Assembly (NCBI RefSeq): GCF_026239695.1
Contig: NZ_JAPIVS010000001.1
Location: 682,001-746,000 of the forward strand
Length of the DNA stretch: 64,000 bases
DNA from: Pedobacter sp. MC2016-15
Lineage (GTDB): Bacteria; Bacteroidota; Bacteroidia; Sphingobacteriales; Sphingobacteriaceae
Direction of reading: 5' to 3'
Shown here in pieces: positions 34,911 through 43,731 of the stretch. Every line of letters begins with the position of its first letter. Positions within the stretch are counted from its first letter, which is position 1. Below the pieces are notes generated by a model. The model saw only the letters and a program-made list of their open reading frames with translations, did no database searches and was not told the origin of the DNA. Both the position numbers and the translations under genes were made by a program.

Positions 34911-36104
34911 ATGACATTTTTATCTCAAAGGATCAACAATCTATCAGAATCACAGACCATTAAGATGGCAAAGCTGGGGAGAGAACTCACCGCTAAAGGA
35001 ATTGACGTAATTAACCTGAGCTTCGGTGAGCCAGACTTCTTTACGCCGGAGCACGTGAAGGAAGCAGCCAAGAAGGCGGTTGACGAAAATTATTCTTACT
35101 ACACTCCTGTTTCCGGATATCCTGAACTGCGTAAGGCGATTGTTGAGAAGTTCAAGAATGAAAATGACCTGACCTATACTTTTGACCAGATTGTGGTATC
35201 TACAGGAGCAAAACAATCTCTGGCAAATGCGGTTCTTTGCCTCGTTAATCCGGGTGAAGAGGTGATTGTGCCTACTCCTTACTGGGTATCCTACTCAGAA
35301 ATGATCAAACTGGCGGAAGGTGAAACTGTATTCATCAATGCTACAGTAGAAAATGAGTTCAAAATCACTGCTGAGCAACTGGAAGCGGCAATTACGCCTA
35401 AAACCAAACTGTTCATGTTCTCTTCTCCGTGTAACCCTACAGGTTCTGTATACTCACATGAAGAACTGGCCAGCCTTGCTGCAGTTTTCGACAAATACCC
35501 AAATATCTACATCATCTCTGACGAGATCTATGAGCATATCAACTTTGTTGACAAACATGCATCTATCGCTGCATTTGACTCGATTAAAGACCGCGTAATT
35601 ATCATCAATGGTTTCTCTAAAGCTTATGCAATGACGGGCTGGAGAGTAGGTTATATGGCTTCTAATAAAGAAATCGCCAATGCATGTGATAAATTACAGG
35701 GACAGATTACTTCAGGTACATCTTCTATCTCCCAGCGTGCAGCATTAGCGGCTTATCAGAACGGTCTGGAAACAGTTACAGCGATGAAAGATGAATTCAG
35801 GAAACGCAGGGATATCGTTTATGCGTTGTTGAAAGAAATCCCGGGTGTTCATGTAAATCTTCCTGATGGTGCATTTTACTTCTTCCCTACTGTAAAAGAC
35901 TATTTCGGTAAGAGTGTCAACGGTAATGTGATCAGCAATGCTGAAGATCTTTGCCTTTACCTGTTGAACGAAGCTCATGTATCAACTGTTACAGGTGAAG
36001 CTTTCGGTAACGAGGAGTGTATCCGTATTTCTTACGCAGCCGCAGAAGACCAGTTGGTTAAAGCTGTTTCCAGAATTAAAGAAGCACTGTCCAAACTTAG
36101 CTAG
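34911..36104 (+). CDS. aspartate aminotransferase, class I (subgroup Ib-like)
   Basis: The 397-residue PLP enzyme transfers amino groups between aspartate (or prephenate-like acceptors) and 2-oxoglutarate. Motifs seen are INLSFGEPDFFTPEH, PYWVSYSEM, SPCNPTGSVY, the ISDEIYEHI Asp that pairs with the PLP nitrogen, and the Schiff-base Lys in GFSKAYAMTGWRVGY. The start is placed at 34911 because MTFLSQRINNLSESQTIKMA is the conserved N-terminus and the -7 box would lie within a longer reading frame. It is a monocistronic gene closed by an unusually long hairpin. Confident to family; exact amino acid specificity is not proven. Confidence 0.92.
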   Translation: MTFLSQRINNLSESQTIKMAKLGRELTAKGIDVINLSFGEPDFFTPEHVKEAAKKAVDENYSYYTPVSGYPELRKAIVEKFKNENDLTYTFDQIVVSTGAKQSLANAVLCLVNPGEEVIVPTPYWVSYSEMIKLAEGETVFINATVENEFKITAEQLEAAITPKTKLFMFSSPCNPTGSVYSHEELASLAAVFDKYPNIYIISDEIYEHINFVDKHASIAAFDSIKDRVIIINGFSKAYAMTGWRVGYMASNKEIANACDKLQGQITSGTSSISQRAALAAYQNGLETVTAMKDEFRKRRDIVYALLKEIPGVHVNLPDGAFYFFPTVKDYFGKSVNGNVISNAEDLCLYLLNEAHVSTVTGEAFGNEECIRISYAAAEDQLVKAVSRIKEALSKLS

Positions 36105-36118
36105 AAAACCCCTTCCAT

Positions 36119-36196
36119 AAAAAAAGGTCTTAGTCTTTCGATGCTGTATGTTGCGCTTCAGCAACATACAGCATCGAAAGACTAAGACCTTTTTTT
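36119..36196. terminator. exceptionally long (36-bp) perfect hairpin, bidirectional terminator
   Basis: Positions 36119-36154 and 36161-36196 are exact reverse complements with a 6-nt loop (GCTTCA). The ends are seven A and seven T, so either strand would read as a stem followed by U. It lies between the convergent aminotransferase and ABC permease genes. Ordinary terminators here have 8-14 bp stems, so this one is far longer than needed. Confidence 0.85.
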
Positions 36197-36232
36197 GTTC
36201 CTGAGATGATCCTTTTGGTTCCTGAGAAAATC

Positions 36233-37477
36233 TTAAGATCTGATTGCCTCTACGGGATCTAATCTCGAAGCAGAATAGGCCGGCCAGAATCCTGATATGG
36301 TACCGATGATCAGCGATATCCCTACTCCCATAAAAATGTTCTTCATATACAGTACAACTTCTGTATCAAATCCATACTTGGAAATCAGCGTAAGGCCGTA
36401 CACAAGTGCGAGACCAAGCATTCCACCCAGAAGACATAATGCAATGGCTTCAAACATGAACTGTAAAAGTATAAAATAGTTTTTTGCGCCCAGCGACTTC
36501 TGAATGCCTATGATGTTTGTCCGCTCTTTGACAGAAACGAACATGATATTGGCAATGCCAAATCCCCCGACAAGGATAGAAAACCCTCCAATGACCCAGC
36601 CTGCAATATTTACCATTTTGAACATGGTATCCAGCTGGTTGGTGATCATCGTTGTTTTATTGAGCGCAAAATCATCCTCAGTACCGGGCCTGATCCTGCG
36701 TATAGAACGCATGGCGCCCTGCAGTTCACTCTCCACTTCTTCCAGTGCGATATTTTCCTTGCCTCTGATGTTGATCTGCGGGTCATAGTTTCCACTCTGC
36801 ACATCAAATAAACCTTTGGCAAAATTCAAGGGGATCAGAATGTTGTTATCCTGTGACATGCCCAGCATGTCCTCCCCTTCCTTTTTAAATACTCCAACTA
36901 CGGTAACCCTGCGACCCATTACTTTGATCTGTTTCCCTACTGCAGGTTCACCGGAGAACAGGCCTTTGGCGATTTCTGCCCCAAGGATTACTACAGGAGC
37001 ACCATTTTTACCTTCATTATCCGTAAAATAGCGCCCTTCCTGATAATCCAGGTTCCAGGTTTTGTCATAGTCCTGCGTGGCGGCGTGCAGAATTGCTCCT
37101 TCGACAGAGCTGCTGCGATATTTGATCGTTCTGCTGGTAGCAGTAGCTTCATAGGAAATCCCGTCCACATGCTCCAGACGGGTTTTTAAACCCTCATAAT
37201 CACGCAGCGAGGGTTCCGGCCTGTTCACGTACTTCCACCATGGATAGTCGCCCCCAAATCCCCATGGCCATTTCTGCACAAACAGCGTTTTTGAACCCAG
37301 CTTGTCTACACTCGCCTGCAGCTTGTTCCTCAATGTATCTACACCGGAGAACACCGCAATAATCGTAAATATACCAATCGTGATCCCTAAGAGCGAGAGC
37401 ATGGTGCGAAGCTTATTCTGGCGGAGGGCATCGGCAGCAAACCTGAAACTTTCTCCTATCAGTCTGAATATGATCAT
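36233..37477 (-). CDS. MacB/FtsX-like ABC transporter permease
   Basis: The 414-residue membrane protein has the MacB topology: a first transmembrane helix (about 20-45, LRTMLSLLGITIGIFTIIAV), a periplasmic MacB_PCD domain (about 46-270), and three more helices in the FtsX domain (about 285-405). The protein ends PVEAIRS, the standard C-terminus of the family. Such permeases couple an ATPase to envelope export or mechanotransmission. No ATPase gene is adjacent; the 40710-41474 ABC ATPase is a plausible but unproven partner. It is a single-gene unit. Confidence 0.9.
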   Translation of the reverse strand: MIIFRLIGESFRFAADALRQNKLRTMLSLLGITIGIFTIIAVFSGVDTLRNKLQASVDKLGSKTLFVQKWPWGFGGDYPWWKYVNRPEPSLRDYEGLKTRLEHVDGISYEATATSRTIKYRSSSVEGAILHAATQDYDKTWNLDYQEGRYFTDNEGKNGAPVVILGAEIAKGLFSGEPAVGKQIKVMGRRVTVVGVFKKEGEDMLGMSQDNNILIPLNFAKGLFDVQSGNYDPQINIRGKENIALEEVESELQGAMRSIRRIRPGTEDDFALNKTTMITNQLDTMFKMVNIAGWVIGGFSILVGGFGIANIMFVSVKERTNIIGIQKSLGAKNYFILLQFMFEAIALCLLGGMLGLALVYGLTLISKYGFDTEVVLYMKNIFMGVGISLIIGTISGFWPAYSASRLDPVEAIRS

Positions 37478-37591
37478 AATTATGGGTTAGATCAAAAATA
37501 GCTAAAAACGTTACAGCATTCAAGATCTTTTTTATCTGGTGATGCAGTGGTTTTGCCCGGATCGAAAGAGAGAGTCGTGCGACACTAGTCC

Positions 37592-37633
37592 GACATTAGT
37601 CCGACTTTTTGATATAAAAGTCGGACTAATGTC
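37592..37633. repeat. 18-bp perfect inverted repeat upstream of queA
   Basis: GACATTAGTCCGACTTTT (37592-37609) and its exact complement (37616-37633) flank a 6-nt loop TGATAT. Neither side ends in a U-run, so this does not look like a standard terminator. An operator, a small RNA hairpin or a mobile-repeat remnant are all possible. Confidence 0.75.
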
Positions 37634-37761
37634 TCACCTGTCAAACCAGCACCATGTACCTATCCCGAACAAACTCCGGTGAAGCTCAGATGAGACACCT
37701 TCTGTATCTAAATTCCTTACAAATAAAAAGTCATTTTACACAATATTTCTATAAATTTTTG

Positions 37762-37769
37762 TAAATTTG
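37762..37769 (+). promoter_or_regulatory. -7 box of queA
   Basis: TAAATTTG matches TAnnTTTG exactly, 26 bp before the queA ATG. No convincing -33 TTG at the standard distance. Confidence 0.55.
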
Positions 37770-37795
37770 CGCCCTCAATTATTTTATAAAAAAAC

Positions 37796-38845
37796 ATGAA
37801 GTTATCTCAATTTAAGTTTAATTTACCTGAGTCCTTAGTTGCCAGCAATCCTTCAGATCAAAGAGACGAAGCCCGTTTAATGGTCCTGCACAAAGATACC
37901 GGGGAGATTGAACATAAAATATTTAAAGATATTTTGGATTATTTTGATGATCAGGATGTCATGATATTGAACAACACCAAAGTTTTCCCTGCCCGTTTAT
38001 ATGGCAATAAAGAGAAAACAGGTGCAACCATCGAAGTATTTTTATTACGCGAACTGAACAGAGAACTGCGTTTATGGGATGTTTTAGTTGATCCTGCACG
38101 TAAGATCCGTGTTGGCAACAAACTTTACTTTGGTGATGATGACCTGCTGGTAGCAGAGGTTGTAGACAATACCACTTCCAGAGGACGTACGATCCGTTTC
38201 CTTTTTGATGGTACCGATGAGGAGTTCAGAAAGAATATCGAAATCTTAGGAGAGACACCTCTTCCAAAATATATCAAACGTAAGGCTACTGCGATGGACA
38301 AAGAGCGTTACCAAACGATCTTTGCAAAACATGAAGGTGCCGTTGCTGCTCCAACTGCGGGTATGCACTTTAGCCGTGAGCTGATGAAACGCCTGGAGCT
38401 GAAAGGTATTAACTTTGCTGAAGTAACCTTACACATTGGCCTCGGAACTTTCAGAACCGTAGAAGTAGAAGACCTGACCAAACATAAAATGGACTCTGAG
38501 CAGTTCATCATCGAGGAGAAACAGGCTGCTATCGTTAATAAGGCTTTGGAAAACAAAAAACGTATCTGTGCGGTAGGAACTACTTCTATGCGTGCTATTG
38601 AATCTGCTGTATCTTCAGGAAAAACGCTTAAACCGGCGAACGACTGGACGAGCAAGTTTATTTTCCCGCCATATGATTTCAGTATTGCCAATTCAATGAT
38701 CACCAACTTCCACACACCAGAATCAACATTGTTGATGATGATCAGTGCATTTGGTGGTTATGATTACGTAAGACATGCGTATGACGTAGCGCTGAAAGAA
38801 AAATATCGTTTCTACAGTTACGGTGATGCAATGCTGATCATCTAA
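37796..38845 (+). CDS. queA: S-adenosylmethionine:tRNA ribosyltransferase-isomerase
   Basis: The 349-residue QueA converts 7-aminomethyl-7-deazaguanine in the tRNA wobble base into epoxyqueuosine, using the ribosyl part of AdoMet. Sequence hallmarks: [25 protein letters not shown] at the N-terminus (given here as FNLPESLVA and RDEARLMV), [40 protein letters not shown] and [12 protein letters not shown]. It has its own -7 box and is followed 22 bp later by ispD, probably in the same transcript. Full length and intact. Confidence 0.97.
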   Translation: MKLSQFKFNLPESLVASNPSDQRDEARLMVLHKDTGEIEHKIFKDILDYFDDQDVMILNNTKVFPARLYGNKEKTGATIEVFLLRELNRELRLWDVLVDPARKIRVGNKLYFGDDDLLVAEVVDNTTSRGRTIRFLFDGTDEEFRKNIEILGETPLPKYIKRKATAMDKERYQTIFAKHEGAVAAPTAGMHFSRELMKRLELKGINFAEVTLHIGLGTFRTVEVEDLTKHKMDSEQFIIEEKQAAIVNKALENKKRICAVGTTSMRAIESAVSSGKTLKPANDWTSKFIFPPYDFSIANSMITNFHTPESTLLMMISAFGGYDYVRHAYDVALKEKYRFYSYGDAMLII

Positions 38846-38867
38846 TTGTAAGATACGAAGATCAGTA

Positions 38868-39536
38868 ATGAAACATTACGCCATTATTGTTGCCGGAGGA
38901 AAAGGAAACAGAATGAACCGGGATATTCCCAAACAGTTTTTAGAACTGGATGGGAAACCCGTACTGATGCACACCATTGAGGCATTCCACAGATCTGCAG
39001 CACAGCCTGAGATTATCCTGGTTCTCAATATCCTGCAACATCAGTTTTGGGCAGCACTTTGTGCTACTCATCGTTTCAATATTCCACATCAGGTGATTGA
39101 AGGTGGACAGGAAAGGTTTGATTCTGTAAAAAACGGTCTTCAGGTGATTAATACCGAGGCAGTAGTTGCTATTCACGATGCTGTACGTCCATTGGTAAGC
39201 CCGGAACTTGTACAGGCTTCCTTTGAAATGGCAATGGAGAAAGGAAATGCGATTGCAGCGATCCAGCCGGTAGACTCGGTAAGGATAAGGAACAATGAAG
39301 GAGGATCCTCCGCCCTAAACAGGGACGAGCTGTATCTTATTCAGACCCCTCAAACCTTTCTCAGTTCACAGTTAAATCAGGCTTATCAGCAAGTTTATTC
39401 GAAAGAGTTTACAGATGATGCCTCTGTAGTTGAAAGGGCCGGATTTGGCATCCATATTCTGCCTGGCGAAAGAAGTAATATTAAAATTACCTATGAACAG
39501 GATCTTGAGCTTGCCTCATTCCTGTTAAAAAGATAA
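38868..39536 (+). CDS. ispD: 2-C-methyl-D-erythritol 4-phosphate cytidylyltransferase
   Basis: The 222-residue IspD adds CMP to 2-C-methylerythritol 4-phosphate in the non-mevalonate isoprenoid pathway. The nucleotidyltransferase signature IIVAGGKGNRMNRDIPKQF is at the N-terminus, with VIHDAVRPLV (written AIHDAVRPLV here) and TDDASVVE further on. It follows queA closely and ends at a strong terminator that overlaps the stop codon. Nothing unusual. Confidence 0.95.
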   Translation: MKHYAIIVAGGKGNRMNRDIPKQFLELDGKPVLMHTIEAFHRSAAQPEIILVLNILQHQFWAALCATHRFNIPHQVIEGGQERFDSVKNGLQVINTEAVVAIHDAVRPLVSPELVQASFEMAMEKGNAIAAIQPVDSVRIRNNEGGSSALNRDELYLIQTPQTFLSSQLNQAYQQVYSKEFTDDASVVERAGFGIHILPGERSNIKITYEQDLELASFLLKR

Positions 39537-39563
39537 AGGCTTCTGATTTCTCAGAAGCCTTTT
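39535..39563 (+). terminator. terminator of queA-ispD
   Basis: A perfect 12-bp stem (AAAGGCTTCTGA 39535-39546 with TCAGAAGCCTTT 39551-39562) carries a 4-nt loop and is followed by further T. It partly overlaps the ispD stop codon. Confidence 0.9.
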
Positions 39564-39568
39564 TATAA

Positions 39569-39727
39569 TTAAGCTGCTCTGTTGATGATTTTTAGGAGAA
39601 TTGCGATTACAGCGATTACCAGTAATACGTGAATCAATCCGCCCACATTACCAAATCCCTGGAAGAAGAAGCCAATGATCCAAAGTATAACAAGTACTAC
39701 TGCGATCAGATAAAGTAAATTTCCCAT
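39569..39727 (-). CDS. small lmo0937-family membrane protein
   Basis: The 52-residue protein begins MGNLLYLIAVVLVILWIIGF and has two hydrophobic segments split by a Gly-rich turn (FQGFGNVGGLIH). This matches the tiny lmo0937-type membrane proteins, often found near stress-response genes; the function is unknown. The ATG at 39727 is chosen over an upstream one (19 residues longer) because family members begin with MGNLLY. It ends just after the ispD terminator, which may serve it too. Confidence 0.75.
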   Translation of the reverse strand: MGNLLYLIAVVLVILWIIGFFFQGFGNVGGLIHVLLVIAVIAILLKIINRAA

Positions 39728-39816
39728 AGTTGTAAATTTTAGAATTAAGTTTGTTAATTTAATACAGGGAGTGCCAAAAGACAATCCGCTGACAATTATT
39801 AAACAATCTTCGTTCC

Positions 39817-39843
39817 AAAAAAAAGGCCCCGTTACGGAGCCTT
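39817..39843 (-). terminator. terminator of DUF2795 gene
   Basis: On the - strand AAGGCTCC, a 5-nt loop and GGGGCCTT form a stem with one G-U pair, followed by a run of U (the A-run at 39817-39824). It lies 14 bp after the stop of the 39857 gene. Confidence 0.75.
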
Positions 39844-39856
39844 GAATTATGAGTCT

Positions 39857-40078
39857 TTAGTATTCATCTTCATTGAAGAAGAAATCATCTTTAGTCGGGT
39901 AATCCGGCCAAATCTCTTCGATTGTTTCATACGGCTCACCATCGTCTTCCAAAGCCTGAAGGTTCTCAATCACCTCTACAGGAGCTCCGGATCTGATACC
40001 ATAATCAATCAATTCGTCTTTTGTTGCAGGCCATGGAGCGTCCTCCAGGTGTGATGCTAATTCTAGTGTCCAATACAT
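39857..40078 (-). CDS. DUF2795 protein
   Basis: The 73-residue acidic protein has the DUF2795-type pattern: WTLELASHLEDAPWPATKDELIDYGIRSGAP (shown here as APWPATKDELIDYG and RSGAPVEVIENL), then an acidic tail. Bacteroidota members like this one are common, short and of unknown function; a nucleic-acid-linked or stress role has been guessed from other families but is not established. It has its own terminator. No partner gene is evident. Confidence 0.7.
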   Translation of the reverse strand: MYWTLELASHLEDAPWPATKDELIDYGIRSGAPVEVIENLQALEDDGEPYETIEEIWPDYPTKDDFFFNEDEY

Positions 40079-40161
40079 ATTCTATACTAATTTATTGTTC
40101 TTATTTAATTTGCAAAAGTATATTAAAAAACTTGATGAAAACAAACTTTTTTTTCCACTTT

Positions 40162-40710
40162 TTATAACCTTGGTAACCAGAGGTTTTCATCCGCATTCAG
40201 ATCGAAACCAATTTTTCTTGCCAATACAAACAAATAATCACTCAATCGGTTCAGGTAAACCGTCACCTGGTTATCCACATTACTTTCAGCAGCAAGATGT
40301 ACGGTGAGCCTCTCCGCGCGTCTGCAAATACACCTGGCGATGTGACAATGCGAGACAATGATATCGCCTCCCGGCAGGATAAAGTGCTTTAATTCGGGAA
40401 GAAGCCCATTCATGCGGTCCATTTCCTCTTCCAGCAGCGTAATATCTGCGGCGTGGAGATCAGGGATCTGCATCCTGGATTTCTCCGGATCTGCGGCGAG
40501 TGATGAACCGATGGTAAATAAGCGGTCCTGAATTTCCTTTAAAATCTGCCTGGCATGAGGGTCAATATCCTGACACTGGATCAGCCCGATATAAGAATTA
40601 AGCTCATCAACTGTGCCATAACATTCTATCCGGAGATGGTATTTTGGGACTCTTGTCCCCCCGATAAGTGAGGTCTCTCCTCTATCCCCGGTCTTTGTGT
40701 AGATCTTCAT
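40162..40710 (-). CDS. cob(I)yrinic acid a,c-diamide adenosyltransferase, PduO type
   Basis: The 182-residue enzyme adenosylates cobalamin. The PduO signature KIYTKTGDRGETSLIGGTRV sits at the N-terminus, with CYGTVDELNSYIGL, FILPGGDI, CRRAERLTV and LNRLSDYLFVLARK as conserved blocks. It makes adenosylcobalamin, probably for methylmalonyl-CoA mutase or a ribonucleotide reductase encoded elsewhere. The start overlaps the stop of the upstream ABC ATPase by 1 bp (TGATG), so they are coupled, although no functional link is known. Confidence 0.93.
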   Translation of the reverse strand: MKIYTKTGDRGETSLIGGTRVPKYHLRIECYGTVDELNSYIGLIQCQDIDPHARQILKEIQDRLFTIGSSLAADPEKSRMQIPDLHAADITLLEEEMDRMNGLLPELKHFILPGGDIIVSHCHIARCICRRAERLTVHLAAESNVDNQVTVYLNRLSDYLFVLARKIGFDLNADENLWLPRL

Positions 40711-41474
40711 CAGTGTTTACCAATTTGCTCAAAATCATCACCACTCTCCTTTAATTTGGTCAGTCGCGGAGAAACGGTTTTCACATCTGTGTTCAGATAA
40801 TCGTTTTCAATCAATCCATCGCGCATTCTCACGATACGGTGTGCATGCTGTGCAATATCCTCTTCATGGGTAACCAGGATAATCGTATTCCCCTTACTGT
40901 GGATTTCTTCCATCAGTCCCATGATCTCAATTGAAGTTTTCGTGTCGAGATTACCTGTAGGTTCATCGGCAAGAATGATAGAGGGGTTATTGATCAGGGC
41001 ACGTGCTACTGCCACACGCTGGCGCTGACCACCCGAGAGTTCATTGGGTTTGTGCGTAACCCTGTTGCCAAGGCCCACATTTTCAAGGGCCTGTTTTGCG
41101 CGCGCATCGCGGTCTTTTTTACTCGCCCCGGCATAGATCAGGGGCAGAGCCACATTGTCAAGAGAGGTAGATCGCGGCAGCAGGTTAAAAGTCTGAAAGA
41201 CAAAACCTATCTCCTTGTTTCTCACTTCTGCGAGATCGTCATCTGACATCTGACTTACATTGATCCCGTTTAAGATATAATCGCCCTTGTTCGGTGTATC
41301 CAGACAGCCGAGAATATTCATCAGTGTAGATTTCCCTGAACCTGAAGGACCCATCAGGGCTACAAATTCACCTTTGTAAATCTCCAGTGAAACTGATTTC
41401 AGGGCATGAATGGTTTCTGTTCCAATCACATATTTACGACCCAGATCTTTTATACTAATTAAGGGGTTCTCCAT
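40710..41474 (-). CDS. MacB/LolD-type ABC transporter ATP-binding protein
   Basis: The 254-residue ATPase has Walker [10 protein letters not shown], signature [15 protein letters not shown], Walker [13 protein letters not shown] and the switch His in VTHEED. The overall pattern ([33 protein letters not shown]) is that of MacB/LolD-class ATPases, which power FtsX-type permeases. The MacB-like permease at 36233-37477 is the nearest candidate partner but is 3 kb away in another operon. The C-terminal 30 residues extend slightly past the standard domain. Downstream of gatC by 85 bp and coupled to the cobalamin gene. Confidence 0.92.
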   Translation of the reverse strand: MENPLISIKDLGRKYVIGTETIHALKSVSLEIYKGEFVALMGPSGSGKSTLMNILGCLDTPNKGDYILNGINVSQMSDDDLAEVRNKEIGFVFQTFNLLPRSTSLDNVALPLIYAGASKKDRDARAKQALENVGLGNRVTHKPNELSGGQRQRVAVARALINNPSIILADEPTGNLDTKTSIEIMGLMEEIHSKGNTIILVTHEEDIAQHAHRIVRMRDGLIENDYLNTDVKTVSPRLTKLKESGDDFEQIGKH

Positions 41475-41559
41475 TTTCGCCTAAATATTTTACTTATAAT
41501 AAAGCTAACACAAGCTTTCGGTTTAGACACCACCCTGACTGCGATTGTTACAAAAGAAA

Positions 41560-41850
41560 TTATTTATCCAGTATTTTAGGAACGAAGAAAAAGTCTTCAT
41601 TGTGTACTGCAGCATTTTTCAATCCTTCAGTCACCGTCAGCTCTTGCTTTACCACATCTTCACGCCAGACATTCACTTCAGGGTTCATATAAACCAGGGG
41701 CTCCACTGCTGTGGTATCCAGCTCATTCAGTTTCTCCATGAAAGTAAGGATCTTATTCATATCCCCCTGCAGATTTTCCAGCTCGTGCTCCCCGATCTCG
41801 ATTCTCGCCAGATCGGCAACCTTGTATATCGTCTGTTTATCTATGTTCAT
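41560..41850 (-). CDS. gatC: Asp/Glu-tRNA amidotransferase subunit GatC
   Basis: The 96-residue small subunit of the GatCAB amidotransferase helps convert Glu-tRNA(Gln) and/or Asp-tRNA(Asn). The N-terminus DKQTIYKVADLARIEIGEHE matches the conserved helix; NELDTTAVEPLVYM and RED near 70 are also standard. GatA and GatB are not in the window, which is usual in this phylum where the genes are scattered. The start codon overlaps the stop of the PlsC-like gene by 4 bp (ATGA). Confidence 0.9.
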   Translation of the reverse strand: MNIDKQTIYKVADLARIEIGEHELENLQGDMNKILTFMEKLNELDTTAVEPLVYMNPEVNVWREDVVKQELTVTEGLKNAAVHNEDFFFVPKILDK

Positions 41851-42581
41851 TTCTTTATCACTTTACTTTTTATCAGATCAAAAATAGTGTCTTTTAACTG
41901 ATCCGCATCATCCGCCGTCATATTTTCTGTATAAACCGGCTTATGTACATAAATATCACAGATTCCCGGTCGGCTTCCAAAGCGGAGGCCATCATCCCAC
42001 AGCTTTTTCCAGGCATCAGTAACGCTCACCGGCAGGATTGCAGTGCCGGTTTCTATGGCCAGTCTGAAGGGACCGTTTTTAAAAGGCGTCATCACCGGCG
42101 GATAATGCTCCATGGCAATCCCGCCCTCGGGGAAGATGATCAGGCTCATCCCCTGCCTCAGATGGTCGCCAGCACGCTTAAATGCCCTGAATGATGACAT
42201 TTTACTACCCCTGTTGACAGGAATATCAATGGTATTGAAAAATATTTTCAGCACCGGGTTTTTTAGCAGTTCATCCTTACCCATGAAACTGAACCTACCC
42301 CTGGCCAACAGACAGAAGATCATAATATCCAGATTCGAGGTATGGTTTCCACAGTAGATATAATGCCGGTTTTTATCAGGTTGCTCCTCATAGGTAAAGC
42401 GGAAAAATATACCCGTAAAAACGCTGCAAATCAAACTGTTTAGCGCCCTCAGTCTGTTGAGTGTACCATACCATGCCGGTCGCTTTGCCACAAGATAATA
42501 GAAAGGATAAAAGAGGATAAAAAAGAGCAGGATGATGAAGAGAAAATAGAAGTAGTGTACTCGCTTTAACAAACGTATCAT
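41847..42581 (-). CDS. 1-acyl-sn-glycerol-3-phosphate acyltransferase (PlsC family)
   Basis: The 244-residue protein has a hydrophobic N-terminus (about 8-30, FYFLFIILLFFILFYPFYYL) for membrane anchoring and a PlsC domain with the NHTSNLD (HX4D) catalytic motif near 85, a second block NRGSKMSS and the IFPEGGI substrate motif. It adds the second acyl chain in phospholipid synthesis. The start is moved to the ATG at 42581 because the 11 residues upstream do not look conserved and the HX4D spacing fits. Coupled to gatC. Confidence 0.88.
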   Translation of the reverse strand: MIRLLKRVHYFYFLFIILLFFILFYPFYYLVAKRPAWYGTLNRLRALNSLICSVFTGIFFRFTYEEQPDKNRHYIYCGNHTSNLDIMIFCLLARGRFSFMGKDELLKNPVLKIFFNTIDIPVNRGSKMSSFRAFKRAGDHLRQGMSLIIFPEGGIAMEHYPPVMTPFKNGPFRLAIETGTAILPVSVTDAWKKLWDDGLRFGSRPGICDIYVHKPVYTENMTADDADQLKDTIFDLIKSKVIKK

Positions 42582-42684
42582 TGAAATCAAAACTACAAAA
42601 AATCCACAACACAATTCTTTCTAACGGTTTTTTCTTAATTTCGGCCTCTTGAATCCTCAAAGGGTTTCATCAAATTCAGATACA

Positions 42685-43683
42685 ATGAGAGAAACGGTAG
42701 TAAGCGGCATACGTCCCACAGGTAAATTACATTTAGGCAATTACTTTGGTGCTGTAAGTAATTTTGTAAAGATGCAGCATGAATATAATTGTTATTTTTT
42801 CATCGCCGACTTTCATTCCTTAACTACACATCCCACGCCGGGCGATCTGCATGGCAATGTAAAAAACGTATTAGTAGAATATCTCGCGAGCGGTATCGAC
42901 CCTGAAGTGAGCACCATCTATATTCAGTCGGACGTACCTGAGGTAACAGAACTGTACCTCTACCTCAATATGAACGCCTATATGGGCGAGCTGGAAAGAA
43001 GTACTTCCTTTAAAGATAAGATCCGTTCACAGCCCGACAATGTCAATGCCGGACTGCTCACCTACCCATCCCTGATGGCAGCGGATATCCTGCTGCATAA
43101 AGCTACAAAAGTGCCCGTAGGAAAAGACCAGGAGCAGCATCTGGAGATGACACGTACTTTCGGAAACCGTTTCAACCGTTTATATAACAATGATTACTTC
43201 CCGGAGGCCTATGCTTTCAGTTATTCTGCAAACCTGGTAAAAGTACCCGGACTGGACGGAAAAGGGAAAATGGGCAAGTCTGAGGGTGACGCCAACTGTA
43301 TTTACCTGGCAGATGCACCTGAGGTAATCCGCAAGAAAGTACTGAAAGCGGTATCTGATGGCGGGCCGACAGAAGAAAACCAGCCTAAGCCAGAGCCGAT
43401 ACAAAACCTGTTCGATCTGATGAAGATTGTTTCTCCCGAAGATACGCTGGCACATTTTGATGAGCTGTATAATAAACGTGCAATCCGTTACGGAGATTTT
43501 AAAAAGCAACTTGCAGAAGACATGATCACCTTCAACTCTCCTATCAGGGAGCGCATTGAAGAAATTGCGAAAGATGATGATTATCTACGTAAAATTGCCA
43601 ATCATGGGGCCGAAAAGGCACGTGAAAGCGCCAGGAAGACGATCAGAGAAGTTAGGGAACTGATCGGATTCAAACCATTTTAA
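42685..43683 (+). CDS. trpS: tryptophan--tRNA ligase
   Basis: The 332-residue class I synthetase charges tRNA-Trp. It begins MRETVVSGIRPTGKLHLGNY, which includes the HIGH-type HLGN motif, and carries the KMSKS-type motif as GKMGKSEGD. A longer reading frame begins at 42649, but the 12 extra residues are not conserved. Catalytic and anticodon-recognition parts are full length. It is followed 48 bp later by a deoxynucleoside kinase gene, probably in one transcript. Confidence 0.96.
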   Translation: MRETVVSGIRPTGKLHLGNYFGAVSNFVKMQHEYNCYFFIADFHSLTTHPTPGDLHGNVKNVLVEYLASGIDPEVSTIYIQSDVPEVTELYLYLNMNAYMGELERSTSFKDKIRSQPDNVNAGLLTYPSLMAADILLHKATKVPVGKDQEQHLEMTRTFGNRFNRLYNNDYFPEAYAFSYSANLVKVPGLDGKGKMGKSEGDANCIYLADAPEVIRKKVLKAVSDGGPTEENQPKPEPIQNLFDLMKIVSPEDTLAHFDELYNKRAIRYGDFKKQLAEDMITFNSPIRERIEEIAKDDDYLRKIANHGAEKARESARKTIREVRELIGFKPF

Positions 43684-43731
43684 ATTATCAATAAATAAAA
43701 ATTACTACCTTAAGCTCATCACACTGATCGT

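Larger units (their letters stand above)
37478..37795. other. 318-bp divergent intergenic region with inverted and tandem repeats
   Basis: It lies between the divergently transcribed ABC permease and queA. It holds a perfect 18-bp inverted repeat (next entry), an adjacent near-tandem copy of GTCCGACATTAGTCC (the unit GACACTAGTCC at 37581-37591 is repeated as GACATTAGTCC at 37592-37602), and the queA -7 box. No ORF with coding character was seen. Confidence 0.6.

Noticed and set aside
37455..41474. MacB-like permease and the ABC ATPase as one transporter
   Set aside because: The genes are in separate operons 3 kb apart; a pairing is possible but not supported by position.
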